DNA from: Prochilodus magdalenae
Lineage: Eukaryota; Chordata; Actinopteri; Characiformes; Prochilodontidae
Reading direction: 5' to 3'
Length of the DNA: 64,000 nucleotides
Assembly (NCBI GenBank): GCA_024036415.1
Contig: JAMWET010000924.1
Coordinates: 1-64,000 of the forward strand
Part shown: piece after piece, positions 33,019 to 44,234 of the stretch
Layout of the letters: every line of letters begins with the position of its first letter
Position numbering within the stretch: the first letter of the stretch is position 1
The notes under the pieces: model-generated
Told to the model about the DNA's origin: nothing
Seen by the model: only the letters and a program-made list of their open reading frames with translations
Databases searched by the model: none
Translations under genes and position numbers: made by a program

Positions 33019-33160
33019 TTCCCTCCCTCTGCTATAGTGTAGTGGGTAACACCTCGGCCTCCCTTTCATTAGACTGGGGTTCAGCCCCCTCCCTCTGCTA
33101 TAGTGTAGTGGGTAACACCTCCACCTCCCATGGTTTAGCCTGGGTTTAGTTATATATATA
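33019..33160. repeat. 66-bp tandem duplication of a tRNA-like unit
   Basis: CTCCCTCTGCTATAGTGTAG recurs exactly 66 bases apart (GCTATAG at 33031 and 33097). Each unit has TAGTGTAGTGGGTAACAC, resembling a degenerate A box, and the first has GGGGTTCAGCCCC, resembling a B box. It is not a folded tRNA gene; a tRNA-derived SINE relic is possible. Confidence 0.55.
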
Positions 33161-33185
33161 TATACATACATACAGTATATACATT

Positions 33186-34239
33186 AGGGCTGTACCCGAC
33201 TCAGAATTTTGTCAGTCGAATCAGATTCGCCGTCCTGGTCGACAATTTGACTATTCGTTCACGATTTTTCTCCATGTACATTATCTAGTAATCAGTAAAT
33301 CAGTCTGCATACAGTTCAGATCTGATCCTCCTCATTTAGAAACTCAGCAGAGTCACAGGAACATGTTTCTGAACTAAAGAGGCGGGGCTTATGATGATCG
33401 ATCTGAACTGGAGCCTGATTTAATTACAGGATACAGCGCCGGGCAGCAGCGTGTACTTATGCTAAACATTAGCGCTTATAGCTTATAGACTTTTTAATCT
33501 CACTTCTAACAGCTTCTTCAGTAGGAGGACCCTTCACCTTTCATCTCTCATAAATAATGACCTGCTATAAAAAACCAAAATAGTCCATATTTTTAAATAT
33601 AATATTTTTAGATGAAAAGAAGAATGGTAGACCTGAAACCGTTTATTATATTCCCCACGCTGAAATAATTATCTCTCGTTTATCAGCAGGCGTATTAAGT
33701 GACTGTGCTTATCTTTAAATAAAGATAATCTCAGCTGTAGACGAATAAATAAACATATCTGTAATTTAGGTTCTATAATAATGGAATTATAATAAAACAA
33801 ACGTCTTCGCTCCGTTATTCCTTCACCGCAAACAGCCGGTATGTCTAAAACGAAAGTCAGCTCCCTCGTTTGGAGCAGTGTTGGGTGTCTGACTGAATGA
33901 CGAGCAGAATTGGGTTTAATTTATTCAGATTCTCTTCTTCTAAAGCTCCTCCAGACTCCAGACTTTCTCTGAGACATCGCTCCCCCTGTGTTTCTCAGCC
34001 TTAGCTTCCTTCAGCGGTGAACCACCACCGTCATCACGTGGATTAAATTTTTTAGCAAGAGTGCGTCACAGCCCAGCTAGAACTTACATATATATTTATT
34101 ATTCCCCTTTAATAATTATTAACACGTCTTTTTACACGGAAGAAAAATAAGGTCACTGTTGTCAGTCGACTTGAAGGGTCTCAGTCGACTTAAAGGGTCT
34201 CCAACTGACGATTCGTGTCGACTTCTAGAGGGCAGCCCT
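33186..34239. mobile_element. Candidate non-autonomous hAT-like element, 1054 bp
   Basis: Begins AGGGCTGTACCCGAC and ends GAGGGCAGCCCT, short inverted termini of the kind found in hAT elements (family consensus C/TAGGGCTG). TCGAC-containing words recur near both ends (GTCAGTCGAATC; GTCAGTCGACTTGAAGGGTC twice at 34161-34200). No long frame. An 8-base target duplication could not be shown. It lies four bases from the Tc1 insertion site at 34244. Confidence 0.6.
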
Positions 34240-34245
34240 AATATA

Positions 34246-35840
34246 CAGTGCCCTCCATAATTATTGGCACCCCTGGTTAAGATGTGTTCTTTAGCTTCTC
34301 ATATATTGAGTTTTTTTCAAAATAATATAGGACCACGATGAAAAAGAGTAAAGAGTAAAATCCCACCTTTAAAGTGAATTTATTCAGTAGGAAAAAAATC
34401 CCACATTAAGAAATAATTGTTTAACATCAAATCATGTGTGCCACAATTATTAGCACCCCTGATGTTAATACTTTGTACAACCCTCTTTTGCCAACAAAAC
34501 AGCACCTAATCTTCTCCTATAATGTTTCACAAGATGGGAGAATACAGATAGAGGGATCTTTGACCATTCCTCTTTGCACATTCTTTCTAAATGATCCAGC
34601 GACCTGGGTCCTCTCCTCTGCGCTCTCCTCTTCAGCTCACCCCACAGGTTTTCAATCGGGTTGAGGTCTGGGGACTGAGATGGCCATGGGAGGAGCTTGA
34701 TTCTGTGTGTGGTGAACCATTTCTGTGTAGATTTGGCCATATGTTTAGGGTCATTATCTTGCTGAAAGACCCAGTGACGACCCATCTTCAGCTTTCGGGC
34801 AGAAGCCACCAGATTTAGTTTTAAAATGTCCTGGTATTTCAGAGCACTCATGATGCCATGCACCCTAACAAGGTTCCCAGGGCCTTTGGAAGAGAAACAG
34901 GCTCACAGCATCACTGATCCTCCCCGGTATTTCACAGTGGGCATGAGGTGCTTTTCTGCATACTCAGCTCTTGTGCTACTCCAGACCCACTTAGAGCATT
35001 TGTTGCCAAAAAGCTCTATCTTTGTTTCATCTGACCAAAGCACACGGTCCCAGTTGAAGTCCCAGTACCGCTTAGCAAACTCCAAACGTTTGCGTTTATG
35101 ATTGTGAGTGAGAAAAGGTTTTTTCTGTGCATGCCTCCCAAACAGCTTGTTGGCATGTAGATAGCGCCTGATGGTTGTTTTGGAGACTTTGTGACCCCAA
35201 GAAGCTACCATTTGTTGCAATTCTGTAACAGTGAGCTTTGGAGAACTTTTTATTTCTCTTATCATCCTCCTCACTGTGCGTGGTGGCGTCCTCGTCCAGG
35301 CTTGTTTACCACTGTTCCAGTTGTTTTAAACTTCTTAATAATTCCTCTGACAGTAGATATGGACAGGTGTAGGCGAGTGGCTATTTTCTTGTAGCCATTG
35401 CCTGACTTGTGAAGGTCAACACACATCTGCCTTACTTGAATGGTATGTTCCTTTGTCTTTCCCATGTTGAAGAGAAATGGCCTCTGTGTCACGTCATATT
35501 TATACCCCAGGGAAACAGGAAGTTGTGAATTACCAATTAAATGTTCCTACATACTCTGATCAACTTCGTAAACTACTGTAGAAGTGACAGAAATACTTTT
35601 ATTAAATTTATTTCCTAAGAATTGTTAGGGGTGCCAATAATTGTGGAACAGGTGATTTTATGAAGAATAATTATTTCTTAGTCAGGGATTTTATTTCCCC
35701 CTTAAAATTCACTTGAGTTAAAGGTTGGATTTTACTCTTTTTCTCCATCGTGGTCCTATATTATTTTGAAAAAACCTCAATTTATGAGAAGCTAAAGAAC
35801 ACATCTTAACCAGGGGTGCCAATAATTATGGAGGGCACTG
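34246..35840 (-). mobile_element. Tc1-type transposon, complete ends, IR/DR structure
   Basis: A 1595-base element bounded by TA on both sides (34244-34245 and 35841-35842). Outer termini CAGTGCCCTCCATAATTATT and its mirror at 35821-35840. The inverted repeats are about 215 bases long (34246-34460 and 35627-35840) and carry a second internal repeat (CCACAATTATTAGCACCCCT at 34441-34460, mirrored at 35627-35646), the IR/DR arrangement with two transposase binding sites per end seen in Sleeping Beauty-like elements. The transposase between them is frameshifted and has a stop (see next entry). The ends look competent, so trans-mobilisation is conceivable. Confidence 0.95.
34465..35465 (-). pseudogene. 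Tc1 transposase (DD34E), two lesions
   Basis: A roughly 334-codon transposase read on minus from MGKTKEHTIQV (35465). The N-terminal helix-turn-helix is GYKKIATRLHLSISTVRGI, followed by the GRGR linker and the second DNA-binding part LTVTELQQMVASWGHKVSKT. Catalytic blocks: first Asp in LWSDETKIELFG, second in FQQDNDPKH, Glu in LNPIENLW, with 34 residues between the second Asp and the Glu (DD34E). Two lesions inactivate it: a one-base frameshift near 35285 just after PGRGR, and a TGA at about 34903 where the motif SVMLWG needs Trp. Otherwise the sequence is well preserved, so loss is fairly recent. Confidence 0.93.
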
Positions 35841-35842
35841 TA

Positions 35843-35929
35843 TATATATACATACACACACACACATCAATGTTCCATGCCCTGTATATACCCTGCATCT
35901 CTCATCTAGCTCAGCCTTACCATAGTGCT
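35843..35929. other. TA/CA microsatellite next to Tc1
   Basis: TATATATACATACACACACACAC at the insertion flank. No gene. Confidence 0.7.
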
Positions 35930-36155
35930 ATATGGTAATGTGTACATCTGCATATGTCATAGTTTTTATTCATAACTTTTATTCAATAAATTAGTATAAA
36001 CGGAGATTTTAGTGCTTAGTATTGTAAATATTTATGTCTAATGTATATGTTTGTATTAAAGTACTGTAAGGGACTACGTATCTAAGTTTTTCACTCACCT
36101 TCACACCTGTGAAAATGTGACACGACAATAAGAGTGATTTGATTTGATTTGAAAT
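35930..36155 (+). mobile_element. LINE 3' end with GATTT tail
   Basis: Ends GTGACACGACAATAAGAGTG then GATTTGATTTGATTTG, the tail form of a common teleost non-LTR element family. Preceded by AT-rich 3' UTR-like DNA. 5' limit uncertain, no ORF. Confidence 0.6.
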
Positions 36156-36850
36156 CCCGAGTGCTGTTCAACAAAGGGCTGATCGATTCAGTGCCGAACA
36201 TCATCAAGCCATCCAATCTATCTCTCTGTCTGTTATGAATTATCGGCTGGGAACCTTAGTTTAAACCAAACTCATTATTGTGTGATCCCATTGGGACTTC
36301 CATCCCCACCCATCCCCACCCCCTCTATGCCGTACTGCCTGACCGTGACCTGTACTGAATACAGTTTGTGTAAACTCAGTGACTGTCTCTTGCCCCAGGC
36401 TTTAGCTGGCATGCTAACAGAATGTTTATCTGGCTGCAGGCTCTCTTTGCGATTGGAGTCATCCCTGTAGGCACCCGGTGAGAAGAGGAAGATGCGTCAC
36501 TCATTCCTCTACACCCTGCAGGTCACAATTAGCGCAAAGCCACAGACATGTTGGTTTCTGTGAATTGTGGGGACGTTACATGATTTTCACGTATTTCCTA
36601 GAGGTTTAATCAAACGTTAACCATGACTGCTACTAGCCTAATCCTAATCTTAAGGTGTAATGATTTACAACCACAAGCCGGTTCCCACAAGGAAGGAATG
36701 TCAACACAATGTGGGTGTATAAACAGGCTTTGGTCCCTATAATGTGGTATAAACCTGGACTACACACACACACACACACACACACACACTGTACTACACT
36801 GTATATAGCATTTATTCATTATACCTAGCATCTCATATGTATTATAATCT
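36156..36850. other. No gene recognised
   Basis: Includes a CA microsatellite at 36762-36789. No gene or repeat otherwise supported. Confidence 0.5.
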
Positions 36851-37393
36851 CACCGGACAAAAATGAGTCACTGTGACGGAAACACACCTTACACCATGTA
36901 ACACCTCCACCAGCACCAATAACAGCTGGGATTGGATTGGACATGACTGGACAAGTTCCTGGATGTAGCCACATCAATGTTCAGACACTCTTCCATCAAA
37001 GAATTGAGCAGTTGGGCCAGATTTGGTGGATGCCTTCCCTGGCACAATTCCAAGGAGAATTCCCTGTAGACTGGGATTTTAGCCACTGCTGGTAGACCCG
37101 TATGACCGTACGCTTCCATACACCTGCAGATTCAGCTACTTCCTTCACACTATGGTCTTTGGCACACCCAAAAGCAGTTGCCCCTTTTAGCCAATCATTA
37201 ACATCTGCTCTGGAGCCATTTACCACACATGGAACAAGACATTCCCTGCACTGTAGCACCTTTTCCCAATCTATGGATCCCGTCACTCACACCCGAAGGT
37301 ATTTATAGCCCCATCATCCTCATGGAGCGCCATCTGCAGGAGCCTGAAGTTACTACCACCTTAAACACACATGGTGATTGTTTTTCTGGTGAG
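36851..37393 (-). mobile_element. Family B element, copy 4 (minus), best-preserved
   Basis: A 543-base unit whose ends mirror each other: CACCGGACAAAAATGAGTCA at 36851 and, on minus, CACCAGAAAAACAATCACC from 37393. TA dinucleotides lie just outside both ends. The minus frame 37286-36996 reads ADVNDWLKGATAFGCAKDHS, then VKEVAESAGVWKRTVIRVYQ, then QWLK, a helix-turn-helix region like a Tc1/mariner-type N-terminus. It then drifts into a short tail and stops. No DDE domain is encoded. Six copies of this structure in the window share the same content, so it spread in this short form. Confidence 0.7.
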
Positions 37394-38504
37394 CCTATAT
37401 GGTGTACTGTATATAGGTATCCACATTTCCATTTCATACTGGTCACACTCAATACTGTGTACTGTTCTCAGTTACCCCAAACAGAACACAGTGTGCATGT
37501 GCTTTGCCAACCTCATCAACTGCCCATCATGTATGGCCTGATGCTTCATCGCCTTTGGTCAGATGCCCCTACTTTCCAGCCTCTGGGCCAGTTTGACCAC
37601 CATGAAGCTGTGCACAGTCCAGTGCTGTGCGGAAAGCACTCTCCTTGCTCCTTGTCACAGTCTAGCCCATTTTCCTTCTGCCTTCGGATCAGTGTTTTCT
37701 CATGGTCCATTCCGGGTATCACTCTACGTCTTCCTTCCACTGGCCCTGGCTCTCTGGACTCACCTATTCCACTAAATTAAGAACCGCTTTTTAAGTTTCA
37801 CTGAGCACAGATTGTTGGATTACCACTTTGACTCTCCCAAACCTTAAAGCCGTAGAAGACTATTGCAATTCAATACACGTTTGTCAAATTCCTCAAATTC
37901 TTTCCGTCTTGTGTTTCTGTTTACCATCTGCGGAGCACCAGAGGAGGATGGTTTCCCTTTGGAGTCTTGGTTATCTCAGGGTCTCATGGCCGTCTGGTGG
38001 CATTAGCCATGGCCCTCCAGCAATGCAGTGGAGCTGAGTGAGATGTATTGTCAGGCATGTCTGGTGCTCGAGAAGGCAGTGTGGAAGAGTAGGTGTGAAG
38101 ACCCCCCGTTGTGCTGCTGCTGGAGGAGCTGGGTCTCTGGCTGGCTTTTGAGCTGTCACTGCTAAGTCAAGGAGTGTGGATGCATAGGGGGAGGAGGATG
38201 CTCTGTTTTTTTTTTCCACAAAAGGAACCCTGGTTCCTGAACTGGTTTCTTTCAGGCTTTGTAGACATTGGAGCCAGTTAGGAAACCAGTCTGTGATTGC
38301 GTCAGCTTCAACTGGAACCAAAAATCATCAAAGAATGGGTCATCAATATCCGTCACAGCGTGGATTAGGGTGTGGACCCAAGCGCAGGGCGGGAACCCGT
38401 TTGTGCTGGTGTAAAGGTTTATCTGAAGGGGTTTCCTGGATGTGGATACACATGAAACGACGTGGGTGAGGAGTGAACTGTATGGGGTAAGTGTTTTGTG
38501 TGAA
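37394..38504. other. No gene recognised
   Basis: 37640-37930 has an LTR-like composition but no ends. A poly-T at 38207-38215. No gene. Confidence 0.45.
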
Positions 38505-38585
38505 CTGTCGGAGGCGAGGATCGAATCCCTGGCCTCAGTAGTTATGACGCCACGCTGTGCTGCACGTCGCTACACGGTTTTGTAA
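38505..38585 (-). repeat. tRNA-like relic
   Basis: On minus, GGCGTCATAACTACTGAGGC then CAGGGATTCGATCCTCGCCT includes a B-box-like GATTCGATCC. No cloverleaf can be closed with confidence. Confidence 0.4.
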
Positions 38586-38905
38586 ATGTGTGTGTGTAAA
38601 AGTGATAAGCTCAAACAAAGGAGACACCAGTGAATTGCTCAAACAGAAAGGGATATCTTTTCATTTCTGGGTCTTCACGTTCCTCTCTTTCTTTGTGTTC
38701 TCCTGTTTAGTTTGACTCACATTTCCCTATTTAGTTATTTAGTCAGTTTTCTTTTTTACTCCTCTCGTCTCTTCACATTTTCTTTGGCATCAGGTGTCCT
38801 GTCTTCTACATTTTCTTTTCTTTTCCTTTTGTTTTCTTTCCTTTCACTAATACTGTCACCGACTACCCCTCTATGAAGGTGTAGCATTTGACGGCTGCTC
38901 AGTGG
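38586..38905. other. No gene recognised
   Basis: T/C-rich stretch (TTTTCTTTTC tract near 38810). No gene. Confidence 0.5.
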
Positions 38906-39133
38906 AGGCTTAAATGGCCGGCACATCAGGTGCAGCTCATTGGGTAATCAGCCCGGGGCATTCTGGGGGTTGCAGTTCTGGGCTGTAGTCCCTCTGCTGG
39001 TAGCAGATGGCACCACCCAACCCTTACAATATCAATGTAGGGCATTGGACAGCGGTACTAAACAGTACAAGCAAGCCGGCGCAGCGTATGAATGACCTGC
39101 GAGTGTTTTTGCTGTTATTCTAGATATATCCAT
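38906..39133 (+). repeat. Dispersed repeat, longer copy
   Basis: AAATGGCCGGCACATCAGGT through TATTCTAGATATATCC. A shorter copy at 40714-40890 is nearly identical but lacks a roughly 55-base internal piece (AGGGCATTGGACAGCGGTAC and neighbours). Confidence 0.8.
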
Positions 39134-40713
39134 AAACAAGCATGAATGAACTACTGGAGATAAGAAGATATAGAAGAGGTTCTTCAGCAGACCACTGGGT
39201 GTCGCCACTGCTGCCTTCTCGAATGTGTCACCAACACGTAAGGAACCAACAATCCTTGGGTTGGGAACAAACGTTTCGGTGTTCCGATTTGATTCTCGGT
39301 TGAAATTCACTAGGTGTTCCAATATTAGATGTGCAAACTACTACAGAACCCGTCCCACATTGGTGGAAAAGGTGGGCTCTCTTCATTTGGGGGTCCAAAG
39401 AACCACCTATTCTTTGGTTCCAGGTGCGAACAAATATTTCGGCGTTTCAATCCTGTTTTTGATGGAAACGGTTTAAAATTAGGTGCCCAAACTCTGAACC
39501 CATCCCATGTTAATGGATGGGGGTCTTGGGGGTCTACCAGGTCTTAACCAGTTGGCTGCAGTTCCATTTTCTCAACTGGTTATAACAGCTTGTTGAACTC
39601 CAGTTTTGTAAAGTCATGTAGAGAGCCAGAGAACTTCAGAGCACCATCATTCGGGTTTTCGTGGACATCACAGGGTAGTAGGGGGTTACACCCCCTCTCC
39701 TACCATGCATCACTTTTTGATCTTCCCTTTACAATCAGCAAGGTCCATGATGTTGGTGTCAAAATCACACGATCAGCGACTGCTTAGCATCAGTCTTAAA
39801 GCTGAGCAGTCAACTAGTGATGACTAGTCTGTGCAAGCCCTAGCAGGTACCTCATAATCCCAGTTTCTCTCTGGTTTTCAGGGGATTAAGTCCCTTAAAA
39901 TGTACAAAAACAAACACAAATGACACACATCAGCCCCCCAACATCTCCCTAGGCCACAAAACACTCACACACAAACACACCCAGAGAAAATCCTCCAGCA
40001 GACAGGCTCTGGGGGGTGGCACGGAGGAGCAGGTTAATACCTCTATGATTTATTCAAATATTGATCTGTTGTAACATGGTGGAGAGGAGTGAGAGCAATT
40101 ACCAGAGAACAAAAACACTGGCTTTGACACCCATCATCCCCAGCGGCTAAGCACGCAGCAGCGCAATTCATCAAGCTCTCCTGCCATTAACGGCGCTATT
40201 TCTATTATTCATGTCTAGGATTCACACTTCGCTTAGCACCCGCCCCTCCCCAAAAAAAACAACGGCTCACCCGAAGCTGCTCCACCACTGGCATTCTGTG
40301 GAATAACCAAAAACACGTATCTCATCACCCCCCACCCTCTTCGTCCACCGTTTTATAAGCCGAACCTTCGGCAGGCGGGTGACATTAAGAATTCCGCCTC
40401 ATATCTCCTAATCGGGAAGGAAAAACAGTTGGAACCTGATGATTTATCAGGCTAATTTGACAAAGCCGATTTGCAGTGTCAGGACGGAGAGATGATGAAT
40501 GGCCGTGGGCTGACAGCGACAGAGAACGGCAAATTACGAGCCTCGTCCATCTTCAGACGGGTGACAGGAGCTCACCCGCTTCGGGATCTTATGATATCGG
40601 GTTCGTGCAGCTGCCATAAGCAAGGAGCGGAAATCCCGGATGTTTGGGCTCAAAGTTTGAGAAGGTGCTGGTCGTGATAAGGAAGGAGCTGGGTAGAGCC
40701 AAGTACTGCTGGG
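39134..40713. other. No gene recognised; two single-copy-looking islands
   Basis: 39235-39540 contains loosely repeated AGGAACCA...TTTCGGTGTT / AGAACCA...TTTCGGCGTTT blocks. 40070-40230 and 40400-40660 look single-copy and GC-balanced and are candidates for conserved non-coding DNA. Confidence 0.45.
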
Positions 40714-40890
40714 CTTAAATGGCCGGCACATCAGGTGCAGCTCATTGGGTAATCAGCCCGGGGCATTCTGGGGGTTGCAGTTCTGGGCTGTAGTCCCTCT
40801 GCTGGTAGAAGGTGGCACCACCCAACCCTTACAATATCAACGCAGTATGAATGGCCTGCGAGTGGTTTTGCTGTTATTCTAGATATATCC
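40714..40890 (+). repeat. Dispersed repeat, shorter copy
   Basis: Direct copy of 38906-39133 with an internal deletion after CCTTACAATATCAA. The remaining bases match almost perfectly. Confidence 0.8.
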
Positions 40891-41029
40891 ATTGTATGAG
40901 TTTCCAGCCTTTTGAATTTTTAAATAACTTCAATGAAGTGGAAATTTGAAGGAGTCAAATCACATTATTATGACTACTTCCCATTTTCAATGGCAGCAGC
41001 ATGTAGCTCGTAAGGAAAGCCATGTGTGG
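40891..41029. other. Spacer
   Basis: AT-rich, no feature. Confidence 0.5.
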
Positions 41030-41375
41030 TGAGCTGGCTTGGTGGGTATCGCTTATCCGGGTATGAATCCATCCATGCAGATCACGTACACCCGTACCGT
41101 GGGGTGGATGAGGTCTTCTGGCAAGTCAATGCGACACAACTAGAAAGTCCGACATTGGTTGAGGAGCATGACCAAGTTCTACCCTGGCCCCCTAATTATC
41201 CAGACTTGAACCCAATTGAGCATCTATGGGACCACCTCGATCACCATGTCTGCTCCATGGATCCTCCACCACGCACCCTCTAGCAGCTGTGGGATGCATT
41301 GCAGTTAGCATGGCTCCAGATACCTGTGACAACCTACCAGAACCTTAGTGAGTCGCTGATATGATATTCCAGAAT
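41030..41375 (+). pseudogene. Tc1-type transposase C-terminal remnant
   Basis: A frame from 41026 reads WPPNYPDLNPIEHLWDHLDH at about 41188-41247, the block that contains the catalytic Glu (IEHLW) of Tc1 transposases, then MDPPPRTL and a TAG stop. After a slip the tail continues QLWDALQLAWLQIPVTTYQN. The first and second Asp blocks are absent upstream. This belongs to yet another Tc1 family. Confidence 0.8.
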
Positions 41376-41384
41376 TCAGACAGA

Positions 41385-41595
41385 TACTCCATGACTGTCT
41401 GGAGTCAATCTACAGACTGGAGTCAATTACACCCTGTAGCCCATCAGTTTCTCTACATAGGTCTTACCCTACCCTTCAATGGTCAGGATGCCCACAGAGC
41501 AGACATTATGTGGGTACCTGGGTGGGTACCAGTGGTGCTGGCATGTTAGTGTATCCACTCACCATCCACTCTATTAGTGTGTCCACTGCTTTGGC
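41385..41595 (+). repeat. Fold-back repeat, partial copy
   Basis: CACAGAGCAGACATTATGTG, then TCCACTCACCATCCACTCTA match the right half of the 14826-15935 element in reverse. Partial. Confidence 0.65.
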
Positions 41596-42465
41596 TCCAT
41601 TGTAATGACACTATGTTTGAAATGTGCCATCGCTGCACTTCAGCGTTGCTGAGTTTTCCAGTCGCTGTTTGCTTTAGAGAGTAACTTAAGTAAGGAGCAG
41701 CTCTACACGCTAATCTCATTACGGTTCGAGAGGAGTACTTCGTCATTTCCAAGGCAAGGGATTACTGTTGGTGAGTAACTACCCCAACACAGCTGAACTT
41801 CCACTGGTCACAAGCCGCCGTTTCCCTACCCCAATTGTCTAGGCCAGCCGAAGCTCTGTCCGTGTTCATTCTGCCCACTGTGAACCGCTTTAGATCAGAA
41901 GTCACTTTTAATCATGCAAAATCTATCTGGGGTCCAAAACAAACACGGCACCCAACGAACCGCTTTTGAGAGGCTCGCTGCCGCATTCAAATGGGCTTCA
42001 AATTGCCTTTGCCGTGGCGTCAATGAATTTGGCAAGTGCTCCTGCTGCTATCTAATTGATGTCAAATTTCCATATTGGCCACATCTGTGTAACAAATGCC
42101 ATTTCCCACAAATGAAGAACAGCAGAGACGAGGGAGAGAGAGAGGGGAACATGGAGAGGGTAAGAGGAAGATAGAACTCGAGCCCTTCCAGCAGTCACAC
42201 CTGTGAGATTATCCATCAAAATGCACTGAAATTGAACAAATGAAATGCGCTCTTATTTTGGGCACACTGGTGCGAACTAAATGGCTTTGGAGCAAAGTGC
42301 TGGCTCATACGTAACCTTGATTTCTACGATGCCATGAAATCACATCTGGTGCACCCTCATAGATCAACAAGGTAAACTTAAATGAGCCTAGAAGATAGAG
42401 GTACAGCCCTGTTGCCAATAAAGATACTGTAAATTTACAGTCATTTGTTTTTCACACCATATGAA
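41596..42465. other. No gene recognised
   Basis: 41930-42120 is non-repetitive and might be conserved non-coding DNA. No gene. Confidence 0.45.
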
Positions 42466-42469
42466 GGAG

Positions 42470-42866
42470 GTGTGGGAGTGCGGTGCTGTTGGGAAGGAAG
42501 ATAAAGGTGACCAGGATCAATAACTGATGATCAATTTAGACTGATATGATCAATATTTATTGAGCTACACATACAGAAGTCTGTCTCTCAGTATGGGCGT
42601 TGGGCGGCCATGTTTGCTAACCCAACATGCCAGACGTCTCGGTATGGAGCTGTAGAGGTTCCTAATGGAGTCCTGTGATAATCCATCCCATGCAGCTTGA
42701 ACATCCTCACACAGTTCCTGCAGGTGGTGCGGTAGTGGTGGAGGTTTCAGTGACAACAGGCCCTCTAGACATGTGCAGTGTGACAACATATTGTTCATCT
42801 TGGTGCTGACCACGGTGCCTCCACACACGGATTCGCTGGTTGTCTCCACCAAGACACCCGCTTTGT
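42470..42866 (-). mobile_element. Family A Tc1 derivative (minus)
   Basis: On minus it reads NESVCGG-type and AAWDGLSQDSIRNLYSSIPR blocks, with the family junction at about 42751-42771 in diverged form (GACAACAGGCCCTCTAGAC on +). The 3' terminal area (ACCAGGATCAATAACTGATG on +) is present. It is truncated at 42866, where a fold-back repeat begins. Confidence 0.8.
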
Positions 42867-42869
42867 CCC

Positions 42870-43215
42870 TTCATGACAGTCTGGAGTCCTACAGACTAGA
42901 GTCAGTTACAGACTGCAGTCCATCTGTTTCTCTACATACTTTTTAACTTTAAGACCCCCACAGGACCACCACAGAGCAGGTATTATGTGGGTGATGGATC
43001 ATTCTCAGCACTGCAGTGACACTAACCAGTGGTTCTGGCATATTAGAGTGTCCACTCACTGTCCAGTCCATTAGACACTCCTACCTTGCTGGTCCACCTT
43101 GTAGATGGACAGTCAGAGATGATTACCTATCAGCTGCTGCACAGTGCAGTGTTGGTCATCCTCTAGTCCTACATCAGTGGGCACAGGATGTTTCCCACAG
43201 GACACTGTTAACCAA
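42870..43215 (+). repeat. Fold-back repeat, partial copy
   Basis: Contains CAGGACCACCACAGAGCAGG, TCTCAGCACTGCAGTGACAC and GTCCACTCACTGTCCAGTCC, matching the 14826-15935 element, and ends at CCCACAGGACACTGTTAACC. Confidence 0.8.
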
Positions 43216-43544
43216 ATATGAGTGATGATTGGACCAATACAAATGCTCCACAATTGCTTCTGTATTTTGACTTACATTAAATTAAATTAAGTCTTCTCCT
43301 GTAAACGCTTTATGACCTTGATGTGGATAGGATATGTTAATAACATAGTCCATGTGTTCATGGCTTCTAGTGTTTATTAGCAATGTCAGCCTTATAGATT
43401 TTGGACATGTATGATGCATGATAAGCTTCATTTGTGGAAAATGTGTACATTCAGAGTAGGGGGTGCACATGGATACATTTGGTCATAGTAAAAAGGGTCT
43501 ATATTGGGAATTATGACTGTCATTGCGTTAAGGAAGTCCCATAC
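43216..43544. other. No gene recognised
   Basis: Nothing supported. Confidence 0.5.
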
Positions 43545-43933
43545 TGCCTTTATAGTTGGATCCACTGTAATAGTTTCTTACCTGTAAAGCATAGAGGTAA
43601 GAGGTAAGGGCTTATAACTGACTTCTCTTCATGTCCATAAGTTTGAGACATGTCTAAGAACAGAAAGCCCATTCACACCAGCCCAAGACCTGAGATTCAT
43701 GGATTGGGGTTCCCAGGCTGAGAAACGACATACAAGCCTAAGGTCACCATGCACACTGCCAAACTTGCTTGACTGCTGTAAAGCACACTTCCTCAGATCT
43801 CCAGAGCAATGGATACATGCTTCATAGAGTAAATAAACCACAGTCCCAACTGTAAAGTTTGGTAGAGGTGGAATAATGGCCTGGGGATGTTTTAGTCCCA
43901 GTGAAGAGGAGCCTTAATGCTACAGCACTCGGT
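43545..43933 (+). pseudogene. Tc1-type transposase remnant, copy 1
   Basis: The translation, with slips, gives GIMAWGCFSP-like (43868-43900) and upstream CACCAGCCCAAGACCTGAGA codons resembling the region between the first Asp and the GGIMVWGC block of fish Tc1 transposases. It is paralogous to 44235-44645 in the same orientation (about 700 bases apart). Confidence 0.6.
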
Positions 43934-44172
43934 ATACCATCGCTGTCCAAAGAAAAACAGGTATCTCCCAAACGGCAACTTTACAGGAGAGGCCAAAAAC
44001 CTCTTTTAATTTGAATGGAAGTCAATGGAACCAGACGTCTTTCCAAGCAGGTTTGGGCCATTTCCATTGGTCCGTTCTTCATAATATTCGTACACAGTGT
44101 AAACTGCAGCTCAGGTGATCAAACAAGGCATAAAGGTGAAAATCAACAAAAATGGAGATACATGTGACGATA
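43934..44172 (+). repeat. GTCCAAAG inverted-repeat element, copy 1
   Basis: Starts CATCGCTGTCCAAAGAAAAA and contains CTTTACAGGAGAGGCC and GGAAGTCAATGGAACCAGAC. The far end retains GAGATACATG but has lost most of the terminal repeat. It sits directly at the end of the Tc1 remnant. Confidence 0.7.
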
Positions 44173-44234
44173 TATTCCAGGCACTGTGGGCTTCTTACTG
44201 CTGGGTAGTGGATCACTGCATTCAAGAAGCTCCA

